A DNA stretch of 64,000 nt from Scatophagus argus (lineage: Eukaryota > Chordata > Actinopteri > Scatophagidae), in contig NC_058493.1 in NCBI RefSeq assembly GCF_020382885.2, positions 23,973,999 through 24,037,998 of the forward strand, given 5' to 3'. Made by a program: the position numbers and the translations under genes. Within the stretch, counting starts at the first letter, position 1. Every line of letters begins with the position of its first letter. The notes under the pieces are model-generated. The model was not told the DNA's origin. It did not search any database and saw only the letters and a list, made by a program, of their open reading frames with translations. Of the stretch, positions 58,592 through 64,000 are shown piece after piece.

Positions 58592-59835
58592 GTCAGTGCA
58601 CGCTACGCTGGAATTAAGCGTTTAATACCAGCACTGAATTTCAGATAAGAAATACATAATAAATGTATGCTTTGCTTGTTGTTGACTTAGTGAACTGTTG
58701 TAGCTGTTGTTGTTGTGTTGACTATTGAAAGGTGGTGCTATTACTTAAGTTTCAGCTTGACTGTTGTCTCGTCATGTCATAGTATTGGAATTGATGTTGG
58801 GTTTCAGGCAATGCAGTAACTCTAGAGGCAATTAAACGTCGTCATGGAATTAATAAGACCTCTTGGATAGTGCATTGTGAGTTTATAGACATCAAGAGGT
58901 TTACTTTATCCAAGACCACGTAGTACGGGACAAGGAAATCAATTGTTCCCTCAAACAGAAACACCAAATCATTGTGATTTACTGATGCACTTAAAAAATC
59001 TCGACAGCTGCGTGTTTGGGGGATGACCGTCACTTTCTTCACACCTTTTTTCTTCTGTTTCTGGTAACTTGTGCTGAGTTTTGCTGTATTTGGTCATGTT
59101 TTTTGTGCCTTGTGTGTAAAATTGCTGCAGTACCATCTCTGATCAGTAGAGGTCAGAATGCACCTTTTTGCCAGCAACTCCCTGCCAGCCTTTTATAAGA
59201 TTTACCGCTAGAGACAGTGTGCACCACAGGACAGAACACTGAAGCACAAATCCAAGTCTTCATTATGCCAGTAACCTCCCACCAAAATGGTGATATATAT
59301 AAACATACATTCTCATCAGCCTGTTGCTTTCATAGCAATTATTTTGTCTTACACCTACAGCAGACATGAATAGCAAAGAGCACCCTGTGATTACTGATAT
59401 AACAAGAGTGCACTCCTTTCTATGCTTTTCATTTTGTGTCTTCCATGAACACTTAAAAGTGAAATCCGCCCTTAACCAGAGTGTTACAAGGACTCTGGTT
59501 TGACTCTGAATTTGTGATGTGGCAAAGTATGGAGGTGATCCACTGGCAGTGTGGTCGGTGCTGCCGTTTTAGACTCATAAACTGTTTACTTGAGCTCTTT
59601 CACCCAAATTACTTTAATTAATTGCAGTTTTAGCGAGTATAAACTGGAAAATACACCCCACTCCCCAGCAAGTCGTCACATGCATACAGAGCCGTTCTCC
59701 CATCCGCTGTCAATGAAACACATTTAAACTTAATTGCACTGCAGCCCTCCTCTTGGCTATTTTGCCTGGCTTAGGGGAGACTGCTCTGTTCCTGCTGGTC
59801 TCATCCTCTCACAGTATATTATAATGTTTCTATTA

Positions 59836-60075
59836 TTAGAGCTGAAACAATTAGTTGTTTTCCAAAATTAATCTCCAGCTTCGTATGGTAATCAATTAAC
59901 CCTTTTTTTGCTTCCAGCCCCTGAAATGTGAATATTTGCATGGTTGCTTCTTTGATAGTAAGCTGACTGAAATATGTGATTGGTATTTTTCACTGACGTT
60001 GTATAACTCTGACTGATGAATTGAGAAACTAATTTGCAGATTAATCAACAATAACAACAATTATCAGTTGGAGAC
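59836..60075 (+). repeat. dispersed fish repeat, family D copy 2
   Basis: Begins 'agagctgaaacaattagttg' and ends 'attatcagttggagacct', with internal 'attaatc'/'gattaatca' runs. It corresponds to the copy at 20228-20510. Confidence 0.5.
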
Positions 60076-60794
60076 CTACATATTATAGAGGTAACGTTGG
60101 GCTTAAAACCCAAGTATAAAAATGTTGTTTAGTAGACATTATTGGTCGCAGTGTACTACAGAACCCTCATTAAGTGTTTACTTTGCTATTTTCACATTAG
60201 TCAAACTAAAAATCTCTAAACAAATACACATTTATGTTGTGTAAAAACATTTACATGCCTGTGCCATGTCTGTAGTTCAACAAAACTCACACACACACAC
60301 GGGTTAGTCTACAGTGAAGCTGAACAAACACTGTGTAAACACTGCACAAACATGTCCTCACCTTGTAAAACTACAAGCCCTCATGCACATGTACACACAT
60401 GTCCTTGATGAGATACTGAAACAGATCACCTTTGGAAATTACAGTCTCCTGTTGCAATTTACACAAAAGAAAAATGGAGTCTTGGAAAAAGCAATGATAC
60501 CCTTTTTGAATGTTGTGTGTGTGTTTCCATATCTCTGCACATTTTTAAGTGTGTGTCCTCCTCCACAAACACAGTTGTCTTATTTCTGAGGAGCTCTGTG
60601 GATCTTTTGGGTAAAAAAAAAAAAAAAAATGTGTGCTGCTACACGGTTTTCATTCTTGCTGCTGGGACCTGTAAATCTAAGGGCTTTCCCCTTTTGTACT
60701 CTGTCCTTATTCTCTCCTGCACCACTCATTCCACCCAGGGCTGTAAAATCATGTTTGCAGGCAGTGTGACTGGCCTTTCATCCTGTGAAAGGGT

Positions 60795-60812
60795 GTGTGT
60801 GTGTGTGTGTGT
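60795..60812 (+). repeat. (GT)n microsatellite
   Basis: About nine GT units. Confidence 0.85.
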
Positions 60813-63797
60813 CCACTTGCACAGAGCAGCCATAAATAACACCCCCACCCCACACAAGGCCCCTCAGAAAAAAAGAAAGGCAGATGTAGGAAACAACTTG
60901 AGAAGAACAACAGCACCAAAGCACTAGTGGTGGCGCTGAATAGTTTGTTAGCGCTCATTCCAGTCACCATTTTGGAAAAAGCAGAGACCGTTAGCCTGTT
61001 TAACCTTTAGCATCTTGCTTATATTTTCATGTAAGCAGAAGAGTGCATGTTGTGCTAATGCGTAGTAGCATGTAGCTGAGCTGCTGGGCTGGACGAGTGG
61101 GTGAGATGTAGGATTTACTGTCCTGTGCTGGCAGTTGTGGGTGGCTAAAAGAGAGGGGGGTGGGGTGGAGTGGTGGTGGTAAAGGACAGACAGCCATTAT
61201 TCTTCAGGCACTTCTAAATCTGCCCCTAGTGAGGTATGAAATATTTAGAGAGAGTGGAATGTGGGTAGAGCAGGAGAGCATGAGAAAAACACCACAAATG
61301 CCAAAAATGCAGTCAGTGTAAATATTTGAATATCACTTGTCCAGTGTGATAGCAGTCATTCCCCTGTTGGGGCACTGTTGTACAAAGCAGCACCTAAAGC
61401 CTGCTACCTTGCTGACAAACAGTGAAGAAAGACCACCCCGGGCAGAGCAGGATTTCCATCTGTTTGACTTGGACCAATTCTCTCCCTCATTAGAAATTGA
61501 CCGGTATATTGATCCGTTCGCCCCATAATCTCTCACTCCTCCCAACTCCCCAGCCCCCCGTACTACTGATAATTGGCCAGCCATTATGATCTGTGCTCTG
61601 TCTCTGCAGCCCTACCCCCAAGTGCTCACTCAGCAGCGGGTTGAGATGCAAGCCCGACCTTCCCTCTGCAGAGAGCAGAGGGGGGTGGGGCGTTGGGAAA
61701 GAGAGAGGTATGTTAGAGACTGAAAATTTTCATGTTTTTGCTGGAAGAGGCAGAGTGAGATAATTAGAAAGGATGAGCAGAGAGCTCCAACCAAACTAAG
61801 CAGCTTTATGGGTGGTGGATATGCTGCAGATGGTTTACTTTACACATACAAATGACGCTCAACTGTGAGATATTTTAAAATTGCGCATGAAATTTAGTCA
61901 AACGTCATTATTAAATTTCGAGTGCAACATTTATCTACACGTGCACAGACCCATTTCTCAGTCTGGTTCACAGCACAGGCAAAGGCACAACACACCACAT
62001 ACAGAGCTCGAATCGCACCATCAACTCACTCCTGTGGTGAAAAAATTCATTGGATCAATCCACACGCTTAATAAGGGTCTGATTTATTACTCCGTTCCAA
62101 AGACCTTATCACCGGCTGCAGAGCTACATGTCTTAGTGAATGCAAGTCAGAGAGGTCGAGTCTTTTTAAAAGGCGCGCCGAGAGCAAAACCAGTGACTGT
62201 TCAGCATTGTATTGATTTATATGAAATGACTATGATGGCAAGATGTCAAAGTGGTGTGTGGGTGTGTGATCTGTCCATATATTATCTAATCAGAAGACTC
62301 TCTGAATGTCCTGATGGTGAAATGTGAAATGTTGACATAGTAATGCAATCTGGAGGTTTCAGCATTCAAAGAGGTTTTCTGAGCAGTGATGTTTCACAGA
62401 TAAGCACATCTTATTCACCTCGAGTCTATTGAAGGCTGACATATAACGGGTCCCCTGGCAGTTATATATATAGATATATATATCACATAGACACATATTT
62501 GAGACATGTACTCAGTGTTTTATTGCTGCGGTCCCTTAGTGCTCTGCACTCAGGTTTCACGTTTCCTTGATGCCAATTCAGTTTTATTTCACTAAATGAA
62601 AAACAAAAGTCAGAAATTTTTCTCTGCAGCCTTTTGGACATGTCACAATAGAAGCACACATGAGTAATGAAATAAATGATAGTTAAATTACATTTAGCTG
62701 TGTCAGTCTTAGGATCCTGACTGCCACACTGTCATGGCTTACTGGGACACTTTGAAGACATAAATAATGAGAAAGATAACGTTCTCATGTTGAATGTCTC
62801 CCCTGTAATTTTTACATGCTGGATTCGTGCACGCAGTGTTGTTTACAATGAAGGGAAGATACTTTTCATCCCGGTGTCAGGTTGCATGGCTCCTTCTGCT
62901 TTGTGTAGGTTTTCGTAATGTTTGGAACAGCTTTCTCTGCATATATGCAACAGTATTATCTGCATAAATTTAGGTGCCCACATTAGAACATACAGTGATG
63001 GCAAAACATAGAGTGTATAACAGTGTGTGTTTGAAGTGGTCCTGGAAAATAGAATCCTGAGGAAAACTGACTGGAAGAATTGGTGTTTTAGTTAGTATGC
63101 ATTTTAGTAATTAAAATGCATAGAGAATAGACGGTGATGGTTGTAAAAAAAAAAAAAAAAATGACGCTGTCATCTTTACAATAGATCTTAAACGCAACCC
63201 TGATAAAGCAGTCATTGTCTCATCTGGATTGGATTTGTTGTTTTAAAATGAGAGCTTGCCCAGTCAGTGAAATGCTTCTTTCACAGTCCAAACTGCACTG
63301 ATTGGAGAGTCATTTTTCATTCGAATCATTAGTCAGCTGTGCTCTGTATCTGCTGCATCTGTTATCTCAGTCTCAGTGTCATACTTCCCTCCCTCAGTGT
63401 GCATCAGTGGTCACAGGCCAATATTTTACCTCTATCTTTTCAGCATCCAGTTAATGATAAAATCCTTTATTGTGTTCTTCACTGCAGCTTAACCCGTTAC
63501 AACAGAACATACTGTATCTGTGCTGCAGCTTGGTCGATGTATGCACACCAGCACGTGTCTGATAACTGAAACCACTAGCTTGTACCATATAACACAGCTG
63601 CAAGCCAAGCCACTTATCTGTTAAAAGAAGTGCTGGTTTCTGTGGAATTCCATTTGTGCAAGCTCCTGCCTTTGACCTCCAGAGTGGAGCTCCCGTGCTT
63701 GTTAGGCCGGCTGGAAGCTCGGACTGATGCCCGCGTTTCCTTGTGTGGTAATGTGATATTTATATGCTGAAAGCCTTCCTGCCAGCATGCCATACAC

Positions 63798-63832
63798 ATT
63801 CTCTCTCTCTCTCTCTCTCTCAAACACACACA
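63798..63832 (+). repeat. (TC)n(CA)n compound microsatellite
   Basis: About eleven TC units, then CA units, directly upstream of a splice-acceptor-like CACAG at 63835-63839. Confidence 0.9.
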
Positions 63833-64000
63833 CTCACAGGATATATTGGATGCATTCCAAAGGAAGGTAAGTCAGGCAATGCTATTTTTTCTTCCGCCTG
63901 TTCCTCAGTAAAATTGTGTGAATCGTTAGAAGTGGCTGCTCCGCTCTCTTCCTGCTCCACCCGACCCATCCATCGTTCCACTTTCATACCCCCCCCCTCC

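Larger units (their letters stand above)
58592..64000 (+). other. trip4 last intron or downstream sequence
   Basis: 5.4 kb with no recognisable TRIP4 C-terminal exon. It contains a family D repeat (59836-60075), (GT)n at about 60795-60812, a T tract at about 63145-63161 and a (CT)n(CA)n run before a splice-like AG at 63839. Two exon-like segments (61610-61707 and 63840-63866) are described in the findings. A 148-codon open frame near 61881-62327 resembles nothing I know. Confidence 0.6.

Noticed and set aside
61881-62327. 148-codon open frame downstream of trip4
   Set aside because: It matches no known family, does not fit the trip4 C-terminus and has no clear splice borders. It is the longest frame in a non-coding region but not beyond chance.

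Overview
The window is vertebrate, almost certainly teleost, nuclear DNA. It has split genes with GT-AG introns, low coding density, many CA/GT microsatellites and several dispersed repeat families typical of spiny-rayed fish. I rebuilt five protein-coding genes exon by exon from splice sites, reading phase and family similarity: adamts7 (+, 3' part), calml4 (-), cln6 (-), chrna7 (+) and trip4 (+, last exon or exons not found). The human counterparts of all five are on chromosome 15, though not side by side, so this is a rearranged conserved block.

Layout. 1-16.4 kb: the 3' part of adamts7, a secreted metalloprotease. It has thrombospondin type 1 (TSP1) repeats, one large mucin-like exon, four more TSP1 repeats and a PLAC exon, with an 8-kb last intron. 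16.4-19.5 kb: intergenic, with a dispersed repeat. 19.5-23.1 kb: calml4 on the minus strand, five coding exons, 153 residues. 23.1-25.1 kb: intergenic. 25.1-33.0 kb: cln6 on the minus strand, seven coding exons, 304 residues, with a probable promoter near 33.0-33.2 kb. 33.2-36.1 kb: intergenic between the divergent cln6 and chrna7. 36.1-54.2 kb: chrna7, ten coding exons, 510 residues, with repeat-rich introns. 54.2-64 kb: trip4, eleven exons giving 518 residues, then 5.4 kb in which no recognisable C-terminal exon was found.

The genes are functionally unrelated: extracellular matrix protease, myosin light chain-like calmodulin relative, ER membrane protein of lysosomal enzyme export, ligand-gated cation channel, and transcription/ribosome-rescue coactivator. 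Only calml4 and cln6 form a tight pair, same strand and about 2 kb apart, as in mammals.

I found no operon, CRISPR array, phage, tRNA or rRNA gene, and no convincing new multigene system. The observations most worth a second look are a large foldback repeat family in chrna7 introns, microsatellites touching splice sites of adamts7 and trip4, two exon-like segments after trip4, tyrosine- and acid-rich clusters in the mucin exon of adamts7, and loss of O-fucosylation consensus sites in two TSP1 repeats.
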